Notes under the pieces: model-generated | Databases searched by the model: none | What the model was told of the DNA's origin: nothing | The model's input: the letters and a program-made list of their open reading frames with translations, nothing else | Shown: piece after piece, positions 8,734 to 17,086 of the stretch | How positions within the stretch are numbered: position 1 is the first letter of the stretch | How the letters are laid out: each line of letters begins with the position of its first letter | Source: Clostridia bacterium | GTDB lineage: Bacteria; Bacillota; Clostridia; Oscillospirales; Acutalibacteraceae | NCBI GenBank assembly: GCA_017474125.1 | Contig: JAFVIF010000051.1 | Location: 1-44,237, forward strand | DNA: 44,237 bases | Direction of reading: 5' to 3' | Position numbers and translations under genes: made by a program

Positions 8734-10488
8734 ATGAAACGTGTTTTGTCACTTGTTTTAACATTAGTTTTTATTATTTCTCTGTGCGGATGCAAAGGTT
8801 TCGACGAAGCGGCCGATACCAATCTTGGCACAAAAGTAGATGTAAATGATATTGATACCTCTACTGATATTCATATCCGTGATAAAAACCTTTTATATAC
8901 CCAGTATGACAACACTGAGATTGTAACTATGTATCTTACGGTATCAACAGGTAATGAGGGCGAGGGTACTAATCATACTTGGGAAGAAATCAATACTTAT
9001 TCGGCATATGATTATGATGAAATGGGTGTTGAACGATATAAGGTTGCAGGACTCTTGCAGGTAGGAGATAAAAACGGTCTTATACCCGGAGAGTTGGGAT
9101 ATGGACAGATAGCCCCGAACTGCACTGTTCAGATAAGAGGCCAATCCTCAAGCCGTAACCCGCAAAAAAACTATAAAATCAGTATAAAAGATAATAAAGG
9201 CGATTGGCGCGGTCAAACCACAATTGCTTTAAATAAGCATCAGGGTGATGGACTGAGATTCAGAAACAAACTCGCTTTTGACCTTCTTTCGCACATTGAT
9301 GAACTAATGGGGTTGCGGACAACTTTTGTGCGTCTTTATGTTAAAGATACAACAAAGGGAGGTAGCGCAAAATTTGAGGATTACGGTATCTATACACAGG
9401 TAGAACAGCTTAACAAAACCGCTCTCAAAGCCCACGGACTTGATAACAGAGGTCATCTTTATAAGGTGAATTTCTGTGAGTTTTACCGTTACGAAGATAT
9501 TATTGTGCTAAAAGATGACCCGAGATATGACCTTAAAAAGTTTGAGGAAATTCTTGAGGTTAAGGGCGATGATGACCATACGAAGCTTATAAATATGCTT
9601 GAAGCGGTTAATGACTTTTCAATACCCATAGAAAAAATTATAGAAGAAAAGTTTGATATGGAAAATATTGCCTACTGGATGGCATTCAATCTTATGGTGG
9701 GCAACATTGATACCCAGAGCCGAAATTTCTATATTTACAGCCCGCAAAATGTGGATAGATGGTATATTCTTCCTTGGGATATTGACGGTATGCTTCGACG
9801 CACTGAATATAAACTTGTAGGAAGAACCGACTATGAGGAATGGGAGAGCGGTATCAGTAACTATTGGGGTAATGTTTTATTCCAAAGATGCTTAAAATCA
9901 GAAGAATTCCGTAAAGCACTTGACTTAGCGGTTGAAGATATTAAACAAACGCTAACACCTGAACTTGTGAATTCATATACACAAAAATATGCCAATTTGT
10001 TAAAGCCTTACGTTTATAGGGGCAGAGATTTAACCTATGCACCGCTTACAAAAACAGAATATGATAAGGTTGTTAAGGGCATAAATGATGAAATTGCTGA
10101 CAACTACAACCGCTATAAAGTGTCACTCAAAAAGCCAATGCCTTTTTATATCGGTGTTCCGCAAACAAAGGACGACGGATACGTTGTTGAATGGGAAGCT
10201 TCGTTTGATTTTAAGGGTGAGGATATTACATATACCTTTGAACTTTCAAGGAATTATAATTTTTCAAATCCAATAGTAAAACAAACCGATATTTCAATAC
10301 CAACCGCAAAATTTGAAAGATTACCTGCAGGGCAGTATTTCATGCGAGTAACCGCAACTAATGAAAGCGGAGAAAAGCAGTACGCCTTTGATTATTACCG
10401 TTTAGAATTAGGAAAAGTTTACGGAACAAAAAGCTTCTACGTTGATAAAAACGGTAAGATAGCGGAGGATACCTATGTCGAAGACTGA
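8734..10488 (+). CDS. CotH-family kinase lipoprotein
   Basis: 584 residues, 5 bp after pelG. A signal peptide ends in the lipobox LCGC, so the mature protein is probably anchored outside the membrane. A CotH-like kinase domain covers about 125-420, with QIRGQSSSRN, EDYGIYTQVEQLNK (215-228), a GNIDTQSRNFYIY stretch and ILPWDIDG (D349, D351), matching the ATP/metal-binding and catalytic segments of this atypical kinase family. A fibronectin-like beta domain follows (about 470-565). CotH of Bacillus phosphorylates spore-coat serines; the target here is unknown and may be a secreted protein or the polymer. The last 14 bases overlap the VTC gene, implying joint function. Confidence 0.88.
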   Translation: MKRVLSLVLTLVFIISLCGCKGFDEAADTNLGTKVDVNDIDTSTDIHIRDKNLLYTQYDNTEIVTMYLTVSTGNEGEGTNHTWEEINTYSAYDYDEMGVERYKVAGLLQVGDKNGLIPGELGYGQIAPNCTVQIRGQSSSRNPQKNYKISIKDNKGDWRGQTTIALNKHQGDGLRFRNKLAFDLLSHIDELMGLRTTFVRLYVKDTTKGGSAKFEDYGIYTQVEQLNKTALKAHGLDNRGHLYKVNFCEFYRYEDIIVLKDDPRYDLKKFEEILEVKGDDDHTKLINMLEAVNDFSIPIEKIIEEKFDMENIAYWMAFNLMVGNIDTQSRNFYIYSPQNVDRWYILPWDIDGMLRRTEYKLVGRTDYEEWESGISNYWGNVLFQRCLKSEEFRKALDLAVEDIKQTLTPELVNSYTQKYANLLKPYVYRGRDLTYAPLTKTEYDKVVKGINDEIADNYNRYKVSLKKPMPFYIGVPQTKDDGYVVEWEASFDFKGEDITYTFELSRNYNFSNPIVKQTDISIPTAKFERLPAGQYFMRVTATNESGEKQYAFDYYRLELGKVYGTKSFYVDKNGKIAEDTYVED

Positions 10489-11197
10489 ACGCTATAGAAA
10501 TGAATGGAAATATCTAATAGATAACGCCCAAAAGGAACTGATCTGTAAGCGTTTAGACCCTATGCTAAAACTCGATAAACATGCTAAAAACGGCGGATAT
10601 ATGATACGCAGTCTTTATTTTGAGGATATGTATAAATCTGCTTACGAAGAAAAAGATGCGGGTGTCCTAAAACGAAAAAAGTATCGTATCCGTATTTACG
10701 ACTGTGGCGACAGCAGCATAAAGCTTGAAAGAAAAAAGAAATTTGGGGCATATATCTTTAAAGAATCAGCATCGCTGACTAAAGATGAAGTTTATAAGAT
10801 AATTGACGGAGATTACGAGTTTTTATTACATAGCGACAAACCTCTTTGCAGAGAGTTTTACATTGAATGTGTAAGCAATATGATGCGTCCGCGCACAATT
10901 GTGGATTACGACCGAGAACCGTGGATACTTGATGAGGGAACTGTCAGAATTACCTTTGATATGGATGTCAGAGCTGCTATCGGCAGTTATGATATTTTTG
11001 ACAGTACGCTACCGACCTTGTCGGTGTTGGAACCGGGTAAGTGCGTAATGGAGGTTAAATTTACAGAATTTTTACCTCAGTTTGTACGGGAAATTCTTCC
11101 GGACAGAGCATCGGAATTTACCGCAGTTTCAAAATATGTGCTTTGTTACGAAAAAACCGAATATATGAACAGTTTTAAGTACTGGTATGAGAATTAA
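10475..11197 (+). CDS. VTC-domain protein (polyphosphate polymerase-like)
   Basis: 240 residues; the ATG lies within the end of the CotH gene. The whole protein is a VTC tunnel domain: NEWKYLI near the start, SLYFED, the basic strand KRKKYRIRIYD, KLERKKK, and a late acidic segment CVMEVKFTEF. In yeast Vtc4 such basic residues line a tunnel that polymerises ATP gamma-phosphate into polyphosphate with a metal held by the late Glu. No membrane span is seen; the next gene supplies one. Bacterial VTC proteins are often found beside CotH and DUF4956 genes. The enzyme activity here is inferred from family motifs only. Confidence 0.88.
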   Translation: MSKTERYRNEWKYLIDNAQKELICKRLDPMLKLDKHAKNGGYMIRSLYFEDMYKSAYEEKDAGVLKRKKYRIRIYDCGDSSIKLERKKKFGAYIFKESASLTKDEVYKIIDGDYEFLLHSDKPLCREFYIECVSNMMRPRTIVDYDREPWILDEGTVRITFDMDVRAAIGSYDIFDSTLPTLSVLEPGKCVMEVKFTEFLPQFVREILPDRASEFTAVSKYVLCYEKTEYMNSFKYWYEN

Positions 11198-11212
11198 ACG
11201 GAGGGGATTTTT

Positions 11213-11884
11213 ATGAGTATTCAGGATTTTATCAAAAAGTCAATACTTGAGTCAGGTGCGTTTGACGGAGCAAGTCTTACAAGTATTGCGCTCGGCCTTG
11301 TAACGGCTGTGCTTATGGGAGCTGTAATTTATTTTATTTACAGCAAATTTTACGTTGGCGTTATATATTCAAGAAGCTTTGCGATAACTCTTGTCGGCAT
11401 GACGGTGCTTACAGCAATGGTAACACTGGCTATTAGTACTAACATCGTTATTTCTCTCGGTATGGTAGGTGCGTTGTCAATCGTTCGTTTCCGTACCGCA
11501 GTTAAGGACCCACTTGACCTTTTGTATCTTTTCTGGGCAATCACAACCGGAATTACCTCAGGCGCAGGTATGTATCTGTTGGTAGTAATAACAGCTGTTG
11601 TTATGATAGGAATGATTATCCTATTTTATAACAAGCAACAAAAAGGCAGAATTTATATTGCTGTTATACATTACATAGGCGATGAGGTAGGAGATAATGT
11701 TATCCGCACTTTCGGAAAAATGAAATATTTCGTCAAATCTAAAACCGTTCGCAAGGGCAAAACCGAAATGGCAGTTGAGGTTTATTGCAAAGATAATGAT
11801 ATGTTCTTCCTTGATAAAATACGTGATTTAGATGGTGTTGAAGATGCCACATTAATCCAGTATAACGGTGAGTATCATGGATAA
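11213..11884 (+). CDS. DUF4956 membrane protein
   Basis: 223 residues preceded by GGAGGGG at suitable spacing. Four hydrophobic segments (about 20-140) contain the family hallmark GMVGALSIVRFRTAVKDP, followed by LYLFWAITTGITSGAG. A soluble alpha/beta domain of about 80 residues ends the protein. The biochemical function of DUF4956 is not established. The regular companionship with VTC and CotH genes suggests a membrane partner or channel for that module. The end overlaps the EAL gene in ATGGATAA. Confidence 0.85.
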   Translation: MSIQDFIKKSILESGAFDGASLTSIALGLVTAVLMGAVIYFIYSKFYVGVIYSRSFAITLVGMTVLTAMVTLAISTNIVISLGMVGALSIVRFRTAVKDPLDLLYLFWAITTGITSGAGMYLLVVITAVVMIGMIILFYNKQQKGRIYIAVIHYIGDEVGDNVIRTFGKMKYFVKSKTVRKGKTEMAVEVYCKDNDMFFLDKIRDLDGVEDATLIQYNGEYHG

Positions 11885-13967
11885 TTTTTTAAAAACAACC
11901 GACGGTTTTGAAACAACATTAAAGTTAGTAGAAACTATCAATCGTTCAACCGATGATTATCTTTTTATTTGGGATATCAAGGCGGATACCCGCTGGTTTT
12001 TTGGCGATATTGATAAGTATTATGATATCCGTAAAAACGGTAGTGAAACAAACAGTACGCCTGATATGCTTAAGATTATTTATCCCGCTGATAGCGAAGC
12101 GGTGCTTAAAAGTCTCACACAGATTGCCAAGGGTGAGAAAGATACTCATAATATGAATTATCGTTGGGTTAACCGTGACGGTCAAAAGGTTTGGATAAAT
12201 TGTCACGGTACGGTTATTCGTGATAATGAAAACAAGCCTCATATTATGATTGGTCGTGTTTCAGAGGAAAACTTGCGTCATCTTTATAATCCGCTGACAG
12301 CTTTGTGGAATAAAAATAAGCTTCGTATCGACCTCAAGGACTATCTTGAACAGGATAGCGGATATTTAATGCTTCTCGACGTTGATGATTTGGCAACAAT
12401 CAACCTTACCCACGGAAGAAGTTACGGCGACTCTTTGCTAAAGGAAGTTGCAGAACTTTGCGAAGACCTCGAGGCAGCTAACGCGGCATATCATGTGGAC
12501 CACAATTATTTTGCCGTTATTTTGAATTCCGACTCCGAACAGGAGGTGTGCAAGGTATTCAAGCGAGTAAAGGATGCTATGTCGGGGAAATGCACCTTTA
12601 CTGCCGGTGCCGTGCCCATCGATAAGTCTTTGTTCTATGATGAAACACAGCTGATGGATTCGGTGAATATGACCATTAAAAAAGCTAAGAATATTTCAAA
12701 TGACCGCATTGAATTCTTTTCAGCAGAAGATTTAAGCCGTAAAATTTCTTCACTTGAATTGTTAGAGGAATTGAAGAAGAGCGTTGAAAATGACTTTGAG
12801 GGCTTTGAGGTGTATTATCAGCCTCAAATTCGTGCGGGCAGCTATGAAATTTACGGAGTTGAGGCTCTGCTGCGTTATAATTCCGATACTCGCGGAAGAG
12901 TTTTCCCCGATGAATTCATACCACTACTTGAAGAATCGCGGCTAATTATGGTTGTGGGCTTGTGGGTGTTAAGACAATCTTTAAATCAGTGTAAAAAATG
13001 GCGAGAATCATTACCTACGCTTCATGTCAGTGTTAATTTTTCTGCCTTGCAGTTTGAAGACACTGAACTCGCTGAAAAGGTTATAGCAATAGTTGATGAA
13101 ATTGGACTGCCGGGAGAGGCGTTAACTGTAGAAATAACGGAGTCTGTCGAGCTTCATAACAATTTGCAACTTGATAATAATATTAAGTGTCTCAAGCAAC
13201 ACAATATTAGTTTTGCTATAGATGACTTTGGGACAGGCTATTCAAATCTTGGCTATCTTAAGCAGATGAACGTTGACGAAATTAAGATAGACCGTGTTTT
13301 TGTAAACGGAATAGAAAAAGACACCTATAACCATAAGCTTGTGAGCAATGTTGTAGAGTTTGCGAGGGCAAACTCTATAAGAACTTGTTGCGAGGGTGTT
13401 GAAAGCACAAGGGAACTTGTGACTTTGGAAACTCTGCTTCCCGACGTTATTCAGGGATACCTGTTTGATAAGCCCAATACTGCAGAAATTATAGAAAACA
13501 CTTATATAGTTAGTTCTACTGCCGAGTTTAAAGAGAGAATAGAATTTATAGAAAAAATTCGTGAATTTAAAGAAAAAATGGGGGTTATACATTTCGACCC
13601 TAAAGATGTTCTACGAGAAAATGAAGTTGGCCTTTGGATGATAAGAATAAATCAAAGGGACAGCCGTTACGAACTGCACACTGATGCAACAATGGAACGT
13701 ATTTTTTCGTTTAACAAAAAATACACCCCTTCTGAAAGTTACGAGTTTTGGTGCACCAAAATACATCCGGATTATTACGATTATGTTCACGAAAATATAA
13801 AAGAAATGATCATAAGTGATAACGCTGTGCAGATGGAGTTTCCGTGGTTACACGACAATCTGGGCGATATTATGATTTGTTTCAGCGGAAAACGGGTTAA
13901 AAACATAGACGGTACGATTATACTACAGGGATATTGTCGTGTTATTACCGATGTTATAGGCGCATAA
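11877..13967 (+). CDS. PAS-degenerate GGDEF-EAL-PAS c-di-GMP phosphodiesterase
   Basis: 696 residues from ATG 11877, which overlaps the previous stop; GTG 11868 is an in-frame alternative and neither has a strong ribosome site. An N-terminal PAS domain (about 15-130) leads to a GGDEF-like domain in which the motif reads VDHNY, so it cannot make c-di-GMP. The EAL domain (about 310-550) keeps the catalytic set: EAL (329-331), VNFSALQF, EITES, D449-D450 in DDFGTGYSNLGYL, K470, E506 and IQGYLF. A second PAS-like domain closes the protein. No membrane span: a cytoplasmic enzyme expected to lower c-di-GMP and so oppose Pel production in response to a PAS ligand. Confidence 0.88.
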   Translation: MDNFLKTTDGFETTLKLVETINRSTDDYLFIWDIKADTRWFFGDIDKYYDIRKNGSETNSTPDMLKIIYPADSEAVLKSLTQIAKGEKDTHNMNYRWVNRDGQKVWINCHGTVIRDNENKPHIMIGRVSEENLRHLYNPLTALWNKNKLRIDLKDYLEQDSGYLMLLDVDDLATINLTHGRSYGDSLLKEVAELCEDLEAANAAYHVDHNYFAVILNSDSEQEVCKVFKRVKDAMSGKCTFTAGAVPIDKSLFYDETQLMDSVNMTIKKAKNISNDRIEFFSAEDLSRKISSLELLEELKKSVENDFEGFEVYYQPQIRAGSYEIYGVEALLRYNSDTRGRVFPDEFIPLLEESRLIMVVGLWVLRQSLNQCKKWRESLPTLHVSVNFSALQFEDTELAEKVIAIVDEIGLPGEALTVEITESVELHNNLQLDNNIKCLKQHNISFAIDDFGTGYSNLGYLKQMNVDEIKIDRVFVNGIEKDTYNHKLVSNVVEFARANSIRTCCEGVESTRELVTLETLLPDVIQGYLFDKPNTAEIIENTYIVSSTAEFKERIEFIEKIREFKEKMGVIHFDPKDVLRENEVGLWMIRINQRDSRYELHTDATMERIFSFNKKYTPSESYEFWCTKIHPDYYDYVHENIKEMIISDNAVQMEFPWLHDNLGDIMICFSGKRVKNIDGTIILQGYCRVITDVIGA

Positions 13968-13983
13968 GAGGAGATACTAAATA

Positions 13984-15549
13984 ATGAAATCAATACATAG
14001 TAAAATTTTATTAGTTGTAATTTCAGGGTTACTTATAATAACTGCTGTGGTTTCTGCAATAGCTGTAAATATGACTCACGGAATTATGCATAAGGATGCC
14101 GATAGAATTTTAAATAATGTTACCCAAAAGGAAGCGGCATATATAAACGATGTTTTGGGTGATATGAAAAAATCAGCTACAATAATGCAACATTATGCAA
14201 AAACTGAAATCAACGATATTGATGATTTGAAAAACGCTGAATTTCTGGAAACATATCTTGAAAAAAATAAGAAAATGTTTTCTGAAATAGCTATTAATAC
14301 AAGTGGTGTTGAAGGCTATTTTATGCGAATCAACCCCGAGTATACAGATAGTAAAACAGGGTTCTACAATATTGTAAATGAAGATTCTACAGTAAGGGAA
14401 ATGCAGATAACAGACCTTTCGAAATATGACCAAAATGATGCCAAAAACGCCGGGTGGTATTATACTGCGGTAAAAGAAGGAAAGGCAGTTTGGTTAGAAC
14501 CGTATTATTTTCCCGGTTATGAAGAACAGTTAATATCATATACTATCCCTGTATATATCAACTCGAAACTTTTGGGTGTTATTGGATTTGATATGAATTT
14601 TGGGTATCTTATTGATAGAATAGATAATATATCGGTATATGAAAATGGTTATGCTGTTTTAATGTCAAGTGACGGCAAAACAAATTATAACGAAATAAAT
14701 GCTTATGATAGCAAAAATCCTCACACAAAAGCAACTGCTACTTTACAGAATGGTATGTATCTTGAACTTCGTGCCGATTATAAAGATATCCAAAAAGATA
14801 TTCATCCAATGCTTTTCAAAATTGTTTTGGCATTTGTTGTTGTTTTGATTATCTCAATTCTATATACTATCTTTGTTACTTATAGAATAGTGCGCCCCTT
14901 AAAACAGCTTACTTCTGCTGCAAAGGACCTCTCTGATGGACTGGATGAATCAAAGCTTTCTCAACTTTCTGTTAATACAAAAGACGAGATAGGTACTCTT
15001 TCTGCGGTTCTCAAGGACACATACAAAAAAATTCACGAATATACTACATACATAAACGCATTAGCTTACAGAGATTCCTTAACAGGTATTAAAAACAGCA
15101 CTGCGTATACAGAGGCGATTGCTTCTATCAACAAAGAGATTAACTGTGATAATCCGCGTTTTGGAGTTCTTGTTGCAGACATAAATAATCTCAAACAAAC
15201 TAATGATAAATACGGACATGATGTAGGAAATGAGCTTATAATTCATACGTCGAGAATACTTACAGATATATTTAAAGAAAGCTCGGTATTTCGCATCGGT
15301 GGCGACGAATTTGCCGTAATACTTAAGAACAATGACTATAAAAATTATCGTAACTTGCTGGTTGAGTTTGATAAAGCCTGCTCTGAGGATATTATAACTG
15401 TTTATGAAAACAGAATCCCCGTATCAATAGCACGTGGCGTTGCTTTATATAATCCTGATGTTGACAAAATATATGAAGATGTTTTTGCAAATGCCGACCA
15501 CGCAATGTACCTTAATAAAGAAAAATCCAAAAAACCGGCATTAGTTTAA
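13984..15549 (+). CDS. Cache-HAMP-GGDEF diguanylate cyclase
   Basis: 521 residues with AGAGGAGA 8 bp before ATG. Two membrane segments (about 7-30 and 275-300) flank an extracellular double-Cache sensor with the WYYTAVKEGKAVWLEPYYF segment. A HAMP linker starts at RPLKQL, then a GGDEF domain follows with DSLTGIKN, ADINNLKQTND and an intact GGDEF at 439-443. The RxxD inhibitory site expected just upstream is absent (FKES stands there), so product inhibition through it is unlikely. This is the probable c-di-GMP source for PelD, coupled to an outside signal. Last gene of the operon, followed by a terminator. Confidence 0.9.
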   Translation: MKSIHSKILLVVISGLLIITAVVSAIAVNMTHGIMHKDADRILNNVTQKEAAYINDVLGDMKKSATIMQHYAKTEINDIDDLKNAEFLETYLEKNKKMFSEIAINTSGVEGYFMRINPEYTDSKTGFYNIVNEDSTVREMQITDLSKYDQNDAKNAGWYYTAVKEGKAVWLEPYYFPGYEEQLISYTIPVYINSKLLGVIGFDMNFGYLIDRIDNISVYENGYAVLMSSDGKTNYNEINAYDSKNPHTKATATLQNGMYLELRADYKDIQKDIHPMLFKIVLAFVVVLIISILYTIFVTYRIVRPLKQLTSAAKDLSDGLDESKLSQLSVNTKDEIGTLSAVLKDTYKKIHEYTTYINALAYRDSLTGIKNSTAYTEAIASINKEINCDNPRFGVLVADINNLKQTNDKYGHDVGNELIIHTSRILTDIFKESSVFRIGGDEFAVILKNNDYKNYRNLLVEFDKACSEDIITVYENRIPVSIARGVALYNPDVDKIYEDVFANADHAMYLNKEKSKKPALV

Positions 15550-15568
15550 TATTTGTAATTTCTATGAT

Positions 15569-15610
15569 GCCGCAAAACACAAAAAAATCAAAGTGTTTTG
15601 CGGCTTTATA
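15569..15610 (+). terminator. Intrinsic terminator of the pel operon
   Basis: A perfect 12-bp stem, GCCGCAAAACAC (15569-15580) with GTGTTTTGCGGC (15593-15604), closes an A-rich loop and runs into TTTATA. It lies 20 bp after the last stop codon. Confidence 0.85.
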
Positions 15611-15625
15611 TTGTCATAGACAGCA

Positions 15626-15705
15626 TAAAGAAACCCCTTATTCAAGCTTGAATAAGGGGTTTAGCTGTTAAAATTCTTCAATTACGGGCTTGCCTTCAAG
15701 GTAGC
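15626..15705. repeat. Direct repeat copy 2: native glycosidase 3' end
   Basis: This is the intact counterpart of 139-218 (78 of 80 bases equal, offset 15487 bp). It consists of the last codons of the minus-strand glycosidase plus its terminator. Similarity stops sharply at 15705, inside coding sequence, and is weak before 15626. If copies 1 and 2 recombined, a 15,487-bp circle carrying the entire pel operon would be released and the glycosidase gene would stay complete. Confidence 0.85.
15631..15662. terminator. Perfect 32-bp palindromic terminator between convergent units
   Basis: A perfect palindrome centred between 15646 and 15647 (arms AAACCCCTTATTCAAG and its complement), with T-runs on the strand downstream of the glycosidase stop. 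It mainly serves the minus-strand gene and could back up the pel terminator. Confidence 0.8.
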
Positions 15706-16906
15706 ACAACATATTAAAGGCCAATAGATTCCAGCTTGAAAAGCCTTTATTATATAAGCCCTCACCGGTTTCGGGGTTGTAGTATTCGTGAAAGGCACCG
15801 CTTTTTTCTAAATCTAAGCTTAAAAGGTCTAAGGTTTTTCTTGCCAATTCATCGGCTTCGGCCTTATAGCCGTATTTTAAAAGCCCTTTAAATACGAAAT
15901 AATTTGACAGTATCCATACACCGCCCTGCCAGCTTGAGGGATTGCCCGAGCCTATAAGACGGTACATTTTTTCGTACCTTGAAAGACTGCGTACACCGAA
16001 AGGTGCCCAAAAGGCCTTTTGGCAGAGCAGGTTTTCCTTAACAATTCTTTCGGCCTGCTCTTTATTCGGAATACCGGCCCAAAGAGGTAAAAAGGAGCTC
16101 CAACAGCCAAGGCGCTGAATTAAGGTTGAATAATGTCGCGGCGCTCCTTTGTGCAACGCTACGCTTTCATCAATTTGACGGAGGTTAATATCACAGCTAT
16201 AGTACATTCCGTCTTTCTCATCGTAGCAATGCTCATTTATGGCGTCTTTAAGCTCCTTTTGTCGAGTGCTGTAATACTCTTTGTCAGCTTCGTTGCCTAT
16301 AACAGAAGCGATATAACTCATTGCTCCAAGCTCCTTGTACATAAGGGAATTAAGGAAAATGGAGGCTGAGGAATTATCGGGGCGGTAGAAGGTGGCAGGG
16401 TCGTTGTCAACGCCTATGGCGAAATCGTCAAAAAAGTAAAAAAGACCGCTTTCGTGCTTTGCATTGCTTTCGTAATAAGAAATAAATGCTTTTAGCTTAT
16501 GGTAAATTTCGGTTACCCATGCGGTATCGCCGTTATGCTTTAAAATGAAGGCGACGTGCTGGGCAAGTACCGGCTTGTGAATGTTTTTGTGGGGCATTTT
16601 AGAAGCAAAATCGTAGCTTTTGTCGGCAAAAATAACTATTTCTATACTGCCGTCAGCCTTTTGCTCATTTAAAAAATTAAGAACAGAGCCAACCTCGTGC
16701 TCGTACAGTTTTTCCTGTTTGTTTTGCAAAACGGCAATTTGTCGCAGGGCAATATTATTTGCCCAGTTGCCCCAGTCCCAAAGCTGAGAAGGGTAGCTGC
16801 TGTTTTTTGTTACTACAATGCAGGGGTGCTTGAATTCTCCGTAAGGCTCTGCCCAAAGAATATTTGATAAATTCAGTATATATTGTTTTAAATTACCGTA
16901 ATCCAC
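15668..16906 (-). CDS. (alpha/alpha)6-barrel glycoside hydrolase, GH37/GH63-like
   Basis: 412 residues if started at GTG 16906. That start has AAAGAAGG 7 bp upstream and sits just downstream of a good promoter. An in-frame GTG at 16972 would add 22 residues but has no ribosome site, and the promoter would then lie inside the gene. Landmarks of trehalase/glucosidase-like barrels are LWDWGNWANN, FYRPDNSSAS, SWQGGVWILSNYF and FHEYYNPETGEG, with carboxylates placed as in GH63/GH37 families. No signal peptide, so it should act on imported oligosaccharides. The exact substrate cannot be read from sequence. Its final bases are one copy of the direct repeat that flanks the pel block. Confidence 0.75.
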   Translation of the reverse strand: MDYGNLKQYILNLSNILWAEPYGEFKHPCIVVTKNSSYPSQLWDWGNWANNIALRQIAVLQNKQEKLYEHEVGSVLNFLNEQKADGSIEIVIFADKSYDFASKMPHKNIHKPVLAQHVAFILKHNGDTAWVTEIYHKLKAFISYYESNAKHESGLFYFFDDFAIGVDNDPATFYRPDNSSASIFLNSLMYKELGAMSYIASVIGNEADKEYYSTRQKELKDAINEHCYDEKDGMYYSCDINLRQIDESVALHKGAPRHYSTLIQRLGCWSSFLPLWAGIPNKEQAERIVKENLLCQKAFWAPFGVRSLSRYEKMYRLIGSGNPSSWQGGVWILSNYFVFKGLLKYGYKAEADELARKTLDLLSLDLEKSGAFHEYYNPETGEGLYNKGFSSWNLLAFNMLCYLEGKPVIEEF

Positions 16907-16927
16907 TACAACACCTTCTTTGTTTAA

Positions 16928-16956
16928 AGTGTAGCACAAGCTATTTAGTTGTTCAA
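16928..16956 (-). promoter_or_regulatory. Promoter of the minus-strand glycosidase
   Basis: Read on the minus strand: TTGAAC (16956-16951), a 17-bp spacer and TACACT (16933-16928) with a TG extension before it. It predicts a start near 16921, a leader of about 15 nt with AAAGAAGG, and translation from GTG 16906. Confidence 0.65.
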
Positions 16957-17021
16957 TATGTTTTTTCGACACTTTTTTATTAAAAAACGAATTGTATACT
17001 CGATTTAATTGGTTTAATCTA

Positions 17022-17051
17022 TTGACTTATAGCCTATTTATAAGCTATAAT
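17022..17051 (+). promoter_or_regulatory. Promoter and dyad of the rhamnosidase operon
   Basis: TTGACT (17022-17027), an 18-bp spacer and TATAAT (17046-17051). An inverted repeat TTATAGC (17027-17033) / GCTATAA (17044-17050) fills the spacer and reaches into the -10 box, so a bound repressor would block polymerase. The regulator is unknown. Confidence 0.7.
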
Positions 17052-17086
17052 TTTTTTGAAGATTATGCTCGCTTAGGAGGTTATTT

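Noticed and set aside
12361..12630. GGDEF domain of the EAL protein as a second cyclase
   Set aside because: The active-site motif reads VDHNY in place of GGDEF, so catalysis is not expected; a regulatory role is more likely.
219..15625. Integrase, relaxase or transposase inside the repeat-bracketed block
   Set aside because: All ten genes were accounted for and none resembles a recombinase, so the block is described only as bracketed by repeats, not as a proven mobile element.
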